A DNA stretch of 64,000 bases from Apostichopus japonicus (GCF_037975245.1 NC_092571.1:14565417-14629416), one strand, 5' to 3'. Positions 1 to 12,334 are shown, counted from the first letter of the stretch. Numbers and translations are program-made. Notes: generated by a model from the letters alone, not told the origin.

Positions 1-37
1 TGAAGAAGAACAAATCAGAAAAATGTAAAATCTCCAT
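1..37 (-). CDS. Start of a type C Ig-like receptor gene (partial, runs off the left edge)
   Basis: The reverse strand reads ATG at 37-35 followed by MEILHFSDLFFF, matching the start MEILPFYDFFFF of the type C exon whose start codon is at 33936. The flank at 38-680 is also homologous to the flank of that gene (33937-34650), so this is the 5' end of another type C copy. Only the first 12 codons, the beginning of a hydrophobic signal peptide, are inside the window. Whether the copy is intact cannot be judged. Confidence 0.6.
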   Translation of the reverse strand, partial: MEILHFSDLFFF

Positions 38-680
38 TTTTAAAGAGTTCTTATCTTTACAATCTTTAGCATTCACAACATGTAATATCACTATAGCCAC
101 GCGTCTAAGATCGCTGATACTAAAATAGTAAAATAAAATATATCAAACAGTTTTTTCAATGAATTTATATAAATTCCCTTTCTTTGTTGATAGAGCTGTG
201 TCGACTATAAATTTGGAAGAACAACGTATTCGTCCGAGCCTCTTTCGTTAACATGAAAGTTGCTTGATGTGAAGTGGTTGGTAGTTGTAGTAACTATGAC
301 AGATTCCAACAAGGATGGCATCTTACTTACAAACATTTGCCACAATTTCTTGAACATCCGGGTTCTTATCATACATGACAGCAGATTATTTCCATTATAT
401 TTGACTTTTACACTGACGTCCTCTGCAAATATAATTGCACAATCATGAACATATTATCAATTTCCATCAGCTCAAGATAAACTTCCGTGAAAATGATGGT
501 GTTTTACTCTGTTAAAGTTTGTAATGTCTACTACAAATGGTGAGAATAGGCGTAAGGGGTGGGTGATACAATGCGAAAACAGAACGGTGAGCATAGTGAG
601 CAGTAAAAGCACGTGTTTGGGAATAGGAGCGAACAAAATAATTCAACTAATCTTAAATGTTTTCTTCACTCCCCACTTAT
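38..680. repeat. Upstream flank of a type C gene, duplicated at 33937-34650
   Basis: Long shared stretches (for example the region around the words aaagagttcttatctttac and acatgacagcagattattt) occur in the same order and orientation at 33.94-34.65 kb, with indels. This copy lacks the 34.0-34.08 kb stretch that carries a TGCGCATGC palindrome. No gene of its own is visible. Confidence 0.75.
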
Positions 681-794
681 TGAACAAGAATAATGGGTTT
701 TAATTTGTGTATCGAATTTAGCTTTACAGAAAACAGATGTGGTTAATACTTATAACATTAATATTTCTAGATTGAATTACTGACAAGGAACATA

Positions 795-1780
795 ATTTAA
801 AGGGTTCCCGGACAAATCCCCCCGGGACGATCCCCTTCCTCGGAAATCTCGACGATTGATTGATAGCCGATGTAGGCGGGGTTTAGGCTATTAGTCCAGT
901 AAAAATGAGGGTGAACCTAGAACTAACTGCAACAGAAGATTCCATTTTTCATATTGTTGTTGTGTCCCCACTGAAGCATTTAAAGAAATTGTTCGAAGCC
1001 CCGCCTACTCATGAATATTGATGCCATTGGCACCACAAACAAAAGGGACTATCTACGCACTATTGGTAACCTACCACCAAGTATGAGACTGATCGGATTT
1101 TGCATCGTTCAGTTATCGTGATTACAAGCCGGCGCCACAGACACACACACACACACATGCGTGACAGAAATTCCTTTGCCTCTGGTAAGGAATAAAAAAG
1201 AGTCAAAGAAAAGTCTACCCGGAAACAAATGCAGCTATTGTGCGCGCGAAGTACGCAGAATATGTTAAGGTTATCTAGCTAACATGTATGTGGAAGGAGT
1301 AAAAAATTCTCACAGCATCAATGCAGCCAGTGCGCTCTAAGCGCGACAAATCTATTTTTTCACAAATTTAATAAATTTAACTTCGCTGTTACTTTTTTCT
1401 CAGGTGAGTTGGGCCTGTTGGTTATGCTTATATAACATAATATAGTACGCACGCAGTTTTTATTGGTAACTAGCGTTAAAAAATCGTTCCAATTGGGTGC
1501 TCCCGATTGACAATTATCTGTGGGACAATATTCTCCAAGGGGGGGGGGGGATTCCTGGTGGAAATTGTCCGAGCGGGTAATTGTCCTGGGTAAGTCCGGT
1601 GGGGAGTCGACCGGGCTGGGAATTGTCCAGGTGGAGTTTTCTGGTGTGGGAATTGTCCGGGGGGTATTCTTCCAGGGGGAGTTGTCTGGGGGTAATTGTC
1701 CGTGGTGTAATTTTCCAGGGGCGTTGTCCGGTCACCTTTTAAAGAGTCTGATGTCGTACAACCTGAATACAATACCCTCT
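795..1780. repeat. Interval with a GC-rich degenerate minisatellite (1520-1738)
   Basis: At 1520-1738 a degenerate unit of about 17-20 bp built on GGAATTGTCCGGG is repeated roughly ten times after a run of G. A reverse-complement-like version of the same words occurs at 798-850. The interval is bracketed by two copies of a short motif (around aatgggttttaa at 690-740 and agtgggttttaa at 1790-1830), so it may be an inserted element with GC-rich repetitive ends. An (AC)n run lies at about 1139-1157. The open frames over the minisatellite are repeat artefacts. Confidence 0.55.
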
Positions 1781-1785
1781 GAACA

Positions 1786-2770
1786 AGGATAGTGGGTTTT
1801 AACTTGACTATCACACGTTGCTTTACAGAAATTGTACGTGGTTAAATTTAAATTGGTGAGTGCTGGGAGATCATAATACTGATTAAAGTTAATATTACTA
1901 GATAACTTACTAACTGACAATGTATTACAGGTCCTCGTAAAATATGGATGTGACATGAAGATAGTAAACGTAGGGAAAATAATGTCGCTCGTTCCATTAT
2001 TAAAATATGCCATGAACTCACCCTATATCTTCACAGATTCGATACACACCAAAAACCACTGAAATAACAACAGTCCAATTTTCTTACAAGAATAGGTTGC
2101 TTCAACTAAGTCACTACACCATGCAATAAAGACTATAGGTACTTCCCTCGTTACATCAATACTTGCTAACTATTCATTGGCTCTTTTGCCAAAAGCCTAT
2201 GTGAATCATGCAATGGTGCCGTCTTCCATGTAATATACCTAGCATATGTTCTAATGTAGTTATATTCGCCACTACATGCAGTTATCCTTTCCTCAAAATA
2301 CATAAAAAGACTATTTATAAACACAGCAAGGCTTCACTGTATCACTGTACTAAAGTACTTGTGTGTTTGTACGATAGCGTTGAAAGTTCACAAATATGAA
2401 CAAGGCAAAGGCAGGTATGCCAGGAGGTGCCTGCATGATGGAGCTTGGGGTCAGGGAAAAGAAATCCCTCGACCATACCCACCAGCCCACTGACTTCGGA
2501 GCAGCGAGTGCAAGGAAACACTTTGAAAGAGCTAAAACTCATATTGGATTAAAATTGTGTACTTTAACATTAACAGGGAACTAGCAGTTAGAAAAGTACG
2601 TTGCTTGTTTTGGTGCGATTTAGTATTCGGAAAGTGTTCTTAATCTGAAGCATTTTCTAAGGTGGTGGGTTTTTTTTATATGTTAGACGATGACTTTAAA
2701 AATGATGAATAGACAGCCGGATTTTTCTTTCAAAGCATTTGCGTACACGGTTAATAAAATAAATGACAAA
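1786..2770. repeat. Duplicated flank downstream of A1 (pairs with 38440-38760 and 59200-60150)
   Basis: The stretch matches 59.2-60.15 kb nearly throughout, including almost identical words at 2197-2228/59578-59609 and 2410-2525/59800-59920. Its left 300 bp also matches 38.44-38.76 kb. The block at 2400-2530 is unusually well conserved. On the minus strand it carries a pyrimidine/AG junction followed by a codon-like APP motif, but its reading frames differ between copies, so I do not call an exon. Confidence 0.7.
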
Positions 2771-2778
2771 AGACTCAC

Positions 2779-3604
2779 CTGGATTACTTTTAGAGATATT
2801 AAATTCACATCTGTCCGAATACTGCGGTGTAGAAAGGGACGCCATCGTTTCCTGTATAGCGATGCATCCAACAGTTGAGTTCTGATCACAAGACGTAATG
2901 CCAACAGAAAGCTCTTGAATACCGTTTTCATCCGTGTAATGTTTCTGAAAATCACAACCTTCGGGCTCAATCATTTCCAGATTTATCGGTGGAAACCCGT
3001 TTGTTATTGAACAGGATATAGTTACGTGGTAGGAGCCAGATGGGGATGAGGAGGGGCCTTGACAAACAAGAGGTGTAGAAGGCTGGTATACTGTAAAGAG
3101 ATGATAGGTGTGATGAGAGTTAAGAGTATACGGGGAGTCAGCATCAGTCAATGACAGATGATAAGTACCAGCATCCTCTCGTTGAAGGTTTAAGATGGCG
3201 AAAGAAAAATCAACCTTAGTAATTTTAGGCCGGTAGAAGTACCGATCTTCCTCGATATATTCTACTTTTTCTTGAAATAAATATCGATTGACTGTCTGAT
3301 TCAGTCTTATTTGTATACCGTTGTAGGAGTAAGTCCCTTTAGAGGGAACGCCTCCATTAGTACGTCCGGTAAAGTTCATCACTACTCGTAAACCATATAA
3401 ATTTACATATATTTCATTTATAGATAATTGAATATGATCTCTATTAACAGCAATATCCGGGAACGAGAAGTCACAGCCTAGCATAGCGTAGCATTCCTTT
3501 GAATTTACTGTTTTTCCTTCTGTGCAGTGATAGTTACAACCGATTACGTTACAAGCATATAATACAATGAGATGCAAGAACTTTGAAACAATGAAACCAT
3601 CCAT
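2779..3604 (-). CDS. Type A Ig-like receptor A1, leader plus two-domain exon
   Basis: The exon is 826 nt (275 codons plus one base) and ends at a strong donor, CCAG|GTGAGTC, so the open frame beyond it to 2696 is intron. Residues 1-22 are a hydrophobic signal peptide. Domain 1 starts with Cys 23, 27, 38 and 44 (C-x3-C-x10-C-x5-C) and reaches the V-type motif EDAGTYHLSL (about 143-152); Leu stands where the F-strand Cys should be. Domain 2 (about 175-275) has six cysteines (181, 198, 217, 239, 247, 266). N-glycosylation sequons include NFT, NQT, NST and NIS. The start aligns with the start of A3. The role is probably a cell-surface recognition receptor, inferred from the Ig fold. Downstream exons are not identified for this copy. 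The V-type motif is clear; the family as a whole is one I do not recognise. Confidence 0.8.
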
Positions 3605-3716
3605 GTTTAAATAACTAACGCCTTTTGAAGTTGTCCAACGTCGCAGACGTGCGTAACTTTGTAGCTACATCCATTTGACAACCCATATAATAGATATGAA
3701 GTGATGTTTGTTTCAA

Positions 3717-3726
3717 TGCGCATGCG
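3717..3726. promoter_or_regulatory. TGCGCATGCG palindrome upstream of A1 (NRF-1-like)
   Basis: It lies 113 bp upstream of the A1 start codon. Similar GCGCATGC-type palindromes occur about 100-180 bp upstream of A3, B2, C, the dead C copy and the 35.07 kb C fragment. The sequence resembles the consensus of NRF-1; a promoter role is inferred from its repeated position. Confidence 0.4.
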
Positions 3727-3759
3727 TTAATTTGCCTTCAACTGCGCACAACTGGAATT

Positions 3760-4850
3760 ATATTTCGGACATTAAAACATGCAAGAGTGTGTTTCAGTTT
3801 AAACATCATTGTATTTTTTATTTGAGCAGTTATATTAGCTATAAAGTTATGCTTTTAATATAACATTGTTATTTAGTGAAATAAATATATGTGTGTTTAT
3901 ATGTGTGTCTGTGTGTGTGTGTGAAGGGTTTCGTTGTCCTTGTTTCGTGTTATTGCTATTGATTTCATTCTTATACGTGGCTTTTGAAACAGTACCCTCC
4001 AGTAACCTCAAATCGAGTTTTAGTATGTAACGAATGTCATTACAGAACTATACTTGTACTGAATTAGACAAAGAAAAACACATGACGGGAACACAACGTT
4101 GGACTTCAAATAAAGCACTGACAGAGCCAAGGAATATAGACATTATTTTCACAATTTTAATGTGACACAAAACAGACTGACTGCACCTGAGACTGATGAC
4201 GCCCTCGCATTAAAATAATAAATAACAAAGATGAATTCGTGATCACTCCACCTTGATCTCCTCCTATTAACCAAAAAACGTAATAACAGTTTTTATTTTG
4301 TTTATATTGCTTATCCACGAGAATTCATATCACTATAGTTCTCGATCATTATTGAATTATTTTTAGTATTACTTTATCACAGTTTAAATATAACAGGATC
4401 GTGGACTCATAAGGCAGTAAGATAAGTAAAACGCACTCACAAATAGTAACTCCATGATTTACCTTCGTTTTATTTTTTTGGCAGAATCCCTAGCCGACCC
4501 TTACATATTGATTAATTTATGGAATTTAATTAATCGCATTGTTCATTGTGCCGTTATCAAGTTATTTATATCAACTTTGCACACTTCGATAACGAGAGTC
4601 CATGCCGGCTTTGAACTCAGTTCGTTTTCAAAGAATATGGCAACGCTTTGTCAAGAACTGAATACCAGTCGCCGTTTGGAATGTCCTTTAACCCACCTTG
4701 CTTAATAACCATCCGTATAATTGTAGTTCTATAATGTGGAAATACATTAAAATTCACTTCAGAAAACGAAAAGACACATGATAGCATCCCTGTGAACGAA
4801 TATGTAAAGTGATTTCATATTTAACTCTCTACAGTACAGTTTTTGCTAGA
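3760..4850. other. Intron/intergenic stretch between A1 and B1
   Basis: No second-domain exon for B1 was found. The stretch is duplicated at 38780-39870 with good co-linearity. A (TG)n microsatellite lies at about 3896-3923. The plus-strand open frame at 4454-4705 is not kept in the paralogue and is not supported. Confidence 0.5.
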
Positions 4851-4928
4851 TGTTTCAACGTCTAACTCTAGATGGCTTTAAGTCAAACATAACAGGGTAT
4901 GAGCAGATAAATGTTAGATAGAGCTTAC

Positions 4929-5403
4929 CAAATAGACGGTATGTGTGTTGCATTACAATCGGGCCGGCGGTTGAGTCGCTGTTTGTAGACTTAACGTCAA
5001 CTTGATAAGTTCCAGCATCGTGTAGTTGGATGTTTAGGATTGAGAAATAAAAGTTATAGCAGTAATGCCTATAGTTACAATAGAGGTTTTCTGCTTTGAA
5101 AAGATAACGATCATAATTATGATCTTCATAATACCAGAACATTCCAGAGTAAAGAAAGGGAGCTCGAGGAACAGCATCATCGGTAGCCAGCTCGGTGAAG
5201 TTCAAATCTAATCTAAATATATATCTATATTCATATGATAATGAAATACTTGGAAATGATAAGTCACAGCCAACAACCACGTAACAGTCTGTTGATTTTA
5301 CTGTTGGTCCATCTTGACAATGATAATCACAATCAATATCTTTGGAAAATGACAACATTATTAGACAAATGAGAAAACAAGGTAAAACAGGTAAAAATCC
5401 CAT
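4929..5403 (-). CDS. Type B Ig-like receptor B1, leader plus single V-like domain exon
   Basis: The exon is 475 nt (158 codons plus one base, phase 1) and ends at the donor TTTG|GTAAGC; the open frame continues into the intron. Residues 1-23 form a signal peptide. Cys 25, 29, 40 and 46 keep the family pattern C-x3-C-x10-C-x5-C, and the end of the domain has HDAGTYQVDV, again without the F-strand Cys. The corresponding position in types A and C has no intron and continues into a second domain, so B differs in exon structure. Extra cysteines (LYCNYRHYCYNF) are peculiar to this copy. It lies about 1.3 kb from the A1 start on the same strand. Exons for the rest of the protein are unidentified. 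Confidence 0.75.
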
Positions 5404-5484
5404 ATCGATAGACTACAGTAATGTACCAATTATTCACAGTAGTTATGTTGAATGTCGTAACTGCAACACTTAACGCATTCTGTC

Positions 5485-6850
5485 TGTAAAGCGAGGAGCG
5501 CTGTTTATTAATCAAAGCAAGGAGTCGTTATTAAGAACCACCCGTACATGCTCACATGTGTGTTTTTTTTTTTCATTGGAATAATATATGTGCTGATTCA
5601 AAATGAAAGTGATCAGGATGACAAATTATTTTGATAGGTATGTCACAATGGAATTCACCTGAACTTATACTTTCGAGATAAGTAAGTCTGCTGATATATG
5701 TAGTGATATCATAACCTTTAACTGGTTAACTTAATGGATATAAAGCCGTTCAAATAGCTCGGATGATTTTATTCTATACATGCAAGTCAAACATGTATTT
5801 CTGGATTTTCTGTGTCTAGTGCATTTTACATAAATACTATCTAACTTAACCAGATTCACCACTGAATGAATTGTTACACATATCTATTAAAGACAGAAAA
5901 CATGTCTTTGGGGCTAAAATGGAGAATCATTCGAAGCAAGCTTTTTTATATTTCAACAACTTTACTACTACCAATTAATACTCAAAATAAGATATTTGTA
6001 AGCAGTCAAACTGAGACAACCCTCAAAGATTTCGCAAACAATGTCCTTTTTTATTTAAAATCGTACATAGTAGGCAATAAGTAGGCAACGCAGGTGGTTT
6101 TAGCCGTTTATTATACTAGTTTAGAGACAATATTTCATGTGTATTTTCAAGTGTTACAAGATAGTTAAAATAATATTATCATATATGTGAGACCAAAAAC
6201 CGTCCATTGATTGCCTAGCTTATTTTCAACAATTCAATTTTTCGGTCGAATGATCCAACAACAATGTGGAGTGCATCCTGTGCTAGAGAATTGAAGGGCG
6301 GGAAATTACCTCATACCTGCCTCCCATCCAACCACCAAAACACATTAGAACGAGTTTGATGGCTATTTAATAATAATAATAATAATAGCCGAAACAACCG
6401 GTAAATATGACGTGGTTAAAAAGTGGAGATTTCGTTCATGACTATGATTCATTCCTAATAAATCATGACTATGTTACGTCATTTCAGATGATACAATTTG
6501 AAACGGTAAAGCTTCTTTAATATTTTTTCTACATTTGTGTTAATTACCCTTTATTTTGATTGGTAGATTTGCCAATCATATAAAATGATTAATCTAGAGC
6601 GTTTATGATAAATTGGTTAATATACTATAAGGATTACATATTCAGATCCTGACTGGATCACTGGGTTGTGTCCTTTGGCTTATTCAATTACCTTTCTTCA
6701 CTCCTGAGTGTGACAAGGGACTTAAGGTTTTGGTTATAATCAACATAGTTTAATGCATGGCTCATCCTATACGATTTCCAAGCCAATACTCATTCAAAAC
6801 TGATATGTGTTATAATTTCTTAACATATTTTACATTTATGACCAGTTGCT
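5485..6850. repeat. Upstream flank of B1, duplicated at 41160-44330 and partly at 62470-63170
   Basis: The start carries the B-type upstream word aagcgaggagcgctgttta, also found at about 41162 and, slightly changed, at 62477. The block continues to 6850 in the same order as 41.2-44.3 kb, but that copy contains three insertions (41.67-42.7, 42.716-42.861 and about 43.18-43.83 kb). This copy therefore gives the unoccupied sites. An (AAT)n run sits at 6370-6385. No gene is seen. Confidence 0.75.
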
Positions 6851-6896
6851 ACTGAGAAGGACGGAGAAGATAGTGGATGACACTTTACTACAGAAT

Positions 6897-7182
6897 CATC
6901 CCATTCTTACAAACGAAACTCAGGTCAAGCGAGCCAAAAAAAGTACATGCGCCCAGCGACCTGCAGAGACAAGACGCCCAACCACCCACTGAAACATTAA
7001 AAAAAATACAAAAGGTCGACCAGCACGCAGGGAAACGAAACCCCCCTCCCCAGCACACCACCGTCCAAAAAAGGCAGCCCCAGTTAAACGGCGAAAATCC
7101 CCTTCAACCTGAAGGCGGATGTCAGACTTCACCGCCTCCAGGACTGCCTGCCAACTGGCATGGCGGGTCACGTAAGAAGCAC
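6897..7182 (-). mobile_element. LINE 3' end fragment, inverted, with a plus-strand LINE terminus at its right edge
   Basis: The reverse complement of 6897-7159 matches the 3' untranslated region of the LINE copies at 8790-9035 (same words from gttgacaggcagtcctgg through tttcgtttgtaagaatggga). At 7159-7182 the sequence switches to the plus-strand LINE terminus (ggcgggtcacgtaagaagca), making a head-to-head junction. Open frames on both strands here are not genes. Confidence 0.8.
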
Positions 7183-7410
7183 TTGAAGAACAGGATTTCT
7201 GCGACGGTTGACTCAACTGAGGATATTTTACACCACGTTTGGCTTTCAAAGAGCAGTGTAGAACATTTGTTAACCTGTGAGTACTGTAGAGAGGCTTGTT
7301 TACAAGTGACGAAAAGTTGCGACTTTCTTGGCTTAACCCCTTCAAGGTACGGAACATTGCAGAAGTTACCACGAATAGCTAACGCTTCAGTTCTCAAGTG
7401 AAGGACAACG
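7183..7410. repeat. Duplicated spacer (pairs with 44850-45035)
   Basis: The words tgactcaactgagg, tttacaccacgtt, gacgaaaagttgcg and cacgaatagct occur in the same order at 44.87-45.03 kb. In both copies the right-hand side is replaced by LINE sequence, in different orientations. Confidence 0.7.
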
Positions 7411-9103
7411 TTTACCCAGTGAAAACATCTACAAGAACATAGAGACTACTGTAACATTATGGCCCATACACTTTCAGTTGCCACTTTGAACGTGAATGGC
7501 ATGAGAGATCATAGCAAGCACAGTCGCATTTTCCAGTATTTGTAAGTCAATGGAGGTCCACTGCGTTTGCCTATAAGAAACACACATTTTGGAAGAAGAT
7601 GTCCCTCTATGGCCTTATAAGTTGGGTGGTGGGCTGCATGCTTCGTTTGGTTCGTCTTCATTCTGTGGCACTGTCATATTTCTGTCACCTCGTCAGGCGG
7701 GTTGTGCCACTAGGGTGGACACGGACCACGAAGGCCGATTGGTTTACATTATTTTCAAGTATCCACAGGGTAATATATTTGTATGCTCCAAATTGGTCTT
7801 CTGCTAGACGAGATTTTTTGACACGCTGCCTTCCTTTGTTCCTGGTAGTGCACCATGCGTCATGGTCGGACCCTTTAACTGTGTCCCAGACTCGGGTCTT
7901 GACAGACTCGGGGCTTCTGTGTCTGCTGGTCCTGACGCTGGGATCATAGAACTGGACAGAATAACCTCGGCACATCTTTTAGCCGATGTTTGGGGGCACA
8001 TACACGTGTGTAGCACGGGGTATACGTGGGTGAGGCCTAACGGGGAAGATCCCCCCAGGATAGATCGAGTGTATGCGCCCGTTAGGTTTAAATTTCGGGT
8101 TGCCTGACACTGAGCTGTCGGCTCTCTGACAAAGGATGGCAAACCTTGGAGCCGGCCTTTGCCTTTACATCCCAATGGTGGAATGATGTCAAGTTGCGTA
8201 TCAAACGCTACGCAATTCAGAATCGCGTGACTCGCGCACGACGGGGGAGAGAACAATTCTCGCAGCTGTGCGGAGAGGTGAAGTTTTTAATTTTGCTGCC
8301 CAAGTCTGGGGACCCCTTGGATCCTTATAACAAGAGCCCGATTACCTTGTTAAATGTGAACTACAGGTTGCTGGCTAAGGCTTTGTGTAATCGCCTTGCA
8401 CCTGCTAGGCCGCATCTTGTGGGTGATCTCCAGACTTGTGCAGTAAAGAGTCATTGCATCCAGCAGAACTTGTGGTTGATGCGCGACTTTGTTCTTGAGC
8501 GTGATCTGCCATGTGCATTTGTCTCTCTTGTCCAGCAGAAGGCATTTGACATGGTGGATCGCGGTTTTTTAATGAATGCATTGGAGACGTTTCAGTAGCA
8601 CCCAAATTTTCGTAAATAGATTTCTGTTTTGTATCAGGAAAGTTTCAGTTCTGTGATCGTAAATGAGTTTTGTTCAGGGTTTTTAACGTAGAAGGGGGTG
8701 CGCCAGGGGTTCACTCTGTCCCCATTACTTTATGTTTTGTTTGGAGGAATAGATGTGATGTTGTTTTTAGAGGGAAATTTTCCAGTTGACAGGCAGTCCT
8801 GGAGGCGGTGAAGTCTGACATTCGCCTTCAGGTCGAAGGCGATTTTCGCCGTTTATCTGGGGCTGCCTTTTTTGGACGGTGGTGTGCTGGGGAGGGGTGT
8901 TTTGTTTCGCTGCGTGCTGGTCGTCCTTTTGTAGTTTTTTAATGTTTCAGTGGGTGGTTGGGCGTTTGTCTCTGCAGGTCGGTGGGCGTATGTACTTTTT
9001 TGGCTCGCATGACCCGAGTTTCGTTTGTAAGAATGGGATGGTTCGGTAGTGCCGTTTGGCCGTGACGTTTTGTATCCCGCATGGCGGGTCACGTAAAAAG
9101 CAC
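7411..9103 (+). mobile_element. L1/Tx1-type LINE, copy 1: decayed, internally deleted
   Basis: ORF2 begins at 7459 with MAHTLSVATLNVNGM, the N-terminus of an apurinic/apyrimidinic endonuclease. Later endonuclease parts are at 7862-8107 (GPFNCVPDSGLDR, where GDFN is usual, and PRIDRVYAP). Reverse transcriptase (RT) pieces follow: LLPKSGDPLDPYNK, ITLLNVNYRLLAKALCNR and QQKAFDMVDRGF (8290-8600). Stops and shifts break the frame, and about 0.7 kb is missing near 8285 relative to copy 3. At about 8745 the sequence jumps from RT to the 3' untranslated region. The element ends at the family terminus gcgggtcacgtaaaaagcac. L1/Tx1 assignment rests on the endonuclease plus the RT style. The copy is inactive. 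Confidence 0.88.
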
Positions 9104-10369
9104 TCTGTATCCATTACTTTATGTTTTGTTTAGCGATTCCTTCTCTCGTCTTTTGGAAAGGGACTCGAGATTTCTTCCATTCGTTGTGCCAGGGGGTGCC
9201 AAAGTGAAATACGTTCAATATGCAGATGACGTCACGTGTATTGTTTCAAGTCTGGGCTCCTTTCGTGCCCTCTCGCAGGATTTATCTGTCTTTGAGAGAG
9301 CTACCGAGAGAGAGAGCGATATTTTCATTCATTTGGTCGGGTGGTACAGAGCTTGTCAAGAGGGCGGTAATGTACCAACATTAGGGGTGGTTCATCTGGG
9401 AATTAAATTGACCTTTTTGTTATTTAAGCAATTCTTTGTAGCAGTAACTGACCCAGGGTTGCCTTCTTCATATTTGTACGTTTTGGGGGCGGGTTTCACT
9501 TGCGTCGATGGGTCCCGGCGCTGTTTAGCTACAGAAAACCGCATAGTAGTGCTCCAAGCAGGGTGATGCTTGTCATTTGCTCCGCTCTTATTGAGTTGCC
9601 CCCTGTTGACCTGTCACGGCCGGTCCTCGTTCACAATTGAATGCAATATTGGTACAGGGACGTCATCTTGCATTCAAGGCTAAATAGTTGCAGGCTCAGC
9701 GATCTTGCATGGAGAATTGCACGCGGTGCCTTGGTGACCAATCTGAAAAGGTATCATTGGCGACTCGGTAACGGACTGTGCCCAAGGACAGGCTGTGACA
9801 GCTCAGAGAGTACTGCCTATGTTTTTGGGCATTGTTCCTTTGTTTTAAGCTTGTGGGAGTGGTTTCAGACCTGGACCGACCGTTTAACGGGAGACCGTTC
9901 TTGGTCGGCAGGACAGGGTTTTGTTTTATATAAGGTAGATCCTCCAGTTTGTTCTGTTGCACCGTATGCTTTGTGTTTGTTCTATTTTGAGAAAAAAAAA
10001 CACACTTATTTGGAGGAATAGATGTAATATAGTTTTTAGGAGAAATTTGAAAGTTGGCAGGCAGTCCTGGAGGCGGTGAAGTGTGACATTCGCTTTCAGG
10101 TTAAAGGTGATTTTGGCCGTTTATCTGGGGCTACCTTTTTTTTGAACGCTGGTGTGCTGCGGAGAGGTGTTTCTTTTCGCTGCGTGCTGGTCGTCCTTTT
10201 GAGTTATTTTTAATATTTGAGTGGGTGGTTGGGGATTTGTCTCTGCAGGTCGGTGGGAGTATTAACTTTTTGGCTCGCTTGACTTGAGTTTCGTTTGTCT
10301 GAATGGGGTGGTTGGGTAGTGCCGTTCGGCTGTGACGTTTTGGATCCTGCATGCGGGTCACGTGAAAAG
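9104..10369 (+). mobile_element. LINE copy 2: RT (YADD) to 3' end, directly abutting copy 1
   Basis: It starts inside the RT domain exactly where copy 1 ends (cactctgtatccattac). It carries the RT catalytic motif as QYADDVTC (about 9217-9240), then jumps to the thumb region and the C-terminal zinc-knuckle segment (CPRTGCDSSESTAYVFGHC, 9780-9836). The 3' untranslated region ends at about 10369 with a degenerate terminus (gcgggtcacgtgaaaagt). Frameshifts and internal deletions make it a pseudo-copy. The head-to-tail join could come from insertion or from recombination between copies. Confidence 0.85.
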
Positions 10370-11124
10370 TAATGAAATCGTTGATGCATTGCTCAATTTT
10401 TTTCTCAGTAGGCATTGGCGGAAAGATGAACATGATCTAAATCAAGACGTTACACTATTTGGGATAGTTGGTTCAGTCGCAGGCGATAACTAATGTCTTT
10501 TTTACATCTTATTTGAAAAAGACTACCAATAGGTTATGAAGTATGAGACATCAGATCAAAACGAAGTGATTATTTGTGTTAAGTTAAGCCAGTATTATTT
10601 AAAAACTGAGTATAATCATGCACATTAACATTCAATTTTAGATGGCGTTGCGCCGCCATTTCAAAGTCTGCTATATTCAGAGTATGTGTGAGTGTAACTA
10701 TTCGTGTTACAAGAAATTATTCATATTTGGCTTTTGATTCAAGATCTATCCATACAAAGTGATCTATAGCTATTCACCATGGATTGATCTTGACCACCTG
10801 ACCAATTTCCAATGATAATTGCTTCTTTGTAGCAGTCTCCTGTGATTGTAAATCAAGCAATAATACAAACCAATAAATTTTGTCTCCAATGTTTATTATA
10901 TATATATATTTTAATATATTTTATCGTGTCACCTGTATAAAAAAGAATATGGTTCGGTATCGATCATAGGTCGGCTTACTAACTTATCGTTAGAATGGCG
11001 TCATGATGCAGTAGATTGCGAGGCCTACAGTAATATTAATATCTCCTATTATTGGTTTGGAACCATTAGATGCACCATGTTGTGACTTTAAACATGCAGG
11101 TTGGAATAGTCCGCGTACAAACCA
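10370..11124. other. Non-coding; 10780-11190 is a third, diverged paralogue of the U2-containing block
   Basis: The words gatcttgaccacctgacc, agaatatggttcggtatcgat and ctgaccaaagtcattcg match parts of 12.09-12.18, 47.23 and 12.69/47.73 kb. This copy lacks both the U2-derived piece and the 276-bp LINE-like tail found at 46.8-47.6 kb, so it supplies an unoccupied-site comparison. A (TA)n run lies at 10899-10912. Confidence 0.55.
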
Positions 11125-12334
11125 GTAGGGTTGTGTCGTATGTATTTTATTAATTCTGACCAAAGTCATTCGTATAGAGTTAGTTAATTTATTATGTGAA
11201 AGCAAAAGGTAACATTTATTACATTATGATTTTTTCCCTCTTTGAATAAAAAATAATAATAATAAAAATCCATCTTGAAATAGTTTATTGATGATATTTA
11301 TGTGTATTATTCAATACGTTCTGCAGGTTGTCCAAGTTTATTGAATCGTTATGATCGAGGTATATGGAACAAAAATCCGACCATGTTGATTTCCTAGTTT
11401 TATTTTCTAATAATTCAATAACAAAGTGGAATGATCCAACAACTCCGTGGAGTACATGCCGTGCTAAACAATGGAGGCGAGAAGCAAACTCCTGCCCCTT
11501 CACAATTTATAAAAGGAAATATATCTCTTCCTCCCATGCACCCCACCCACACCCCGAAACATTATTGCTTCTTTAAACGCCTGCTATGGCAATGGGATCC
11601 GATAAAATTCTGTTTATATTTTAAATGGCCTGAAGTCGAGGTTTCCTAAATGAAAAATAATTCATTACGAATCAGTAATGAATTTGTGACGCAATTTAAT
11701 ACATGACTGTGACAGGACACCATGTGATGACTGCCAAAAGGCATTAAGAGAACGTCAAAGTGCACAACGTAGTTTCAATAGCTGTCATTTATTTTTATCA
11801 ATAAAAATACAATTAATTAACTATTAAACTAGTCTAGTAACCATGCTCATAAGCATTTAGTTTCAGATGGCGCTGTACCACTATATAACAAGAGGAAGTT
11901 ATAGAATTTTAACCGCATGTTTCTTTAGGTGATAAGAGTAGATAGAGTATGTGTTATTAAATGTTCTTGTTCCTTTCAAGTAGGAGATCGATTGTTATGA
12001 GCATATATTACAGAGGACACATTTCTCGGGTGGAATGTCTTTATCTGTCTCTCTTATATACATCATCCAGCAATTGGTATTGGAATGATCTTGAACACCT
12101 GATCACCTTTCATTGACAGTCATCTGTCGCAATATCCTGTAATTGCAAATCAAACAATAATGAAAACCAATAATATAGTTACGGTGGTCCTAATGGAACA
12201 GACGAGTTGCAGACTAACTGCGTTAGTATAACCCGACAACTAGTGAAAAATACAATATTTGGCATGTTGTCCAATTACGTGCAGCACTACAACTGATCAC
12301 GTTGGGATTCTTCGTCAAAATGCCAATGCATAGA

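Noticed and set aside
1476-1814. A proline-rich 112-aa protein
   Set aside because: It is a translation of the GC-rich minisatellite.
2696-2778. C-terminal extension of the A1 open frame past the second Ig domain
   Set aside because: A strong splice donor (CCAG|GTGAGT) precedes it, the same donor is kept in A3, and the extra residues resemble intron read-through.
6877-7401. A 174-aa protein on the plus strand
   Set aside because: It reads across an inverted LINE 3' untranslated region and a duplicated spacer; its proline/glutamine/lysine-rich composition is a by-product of that.
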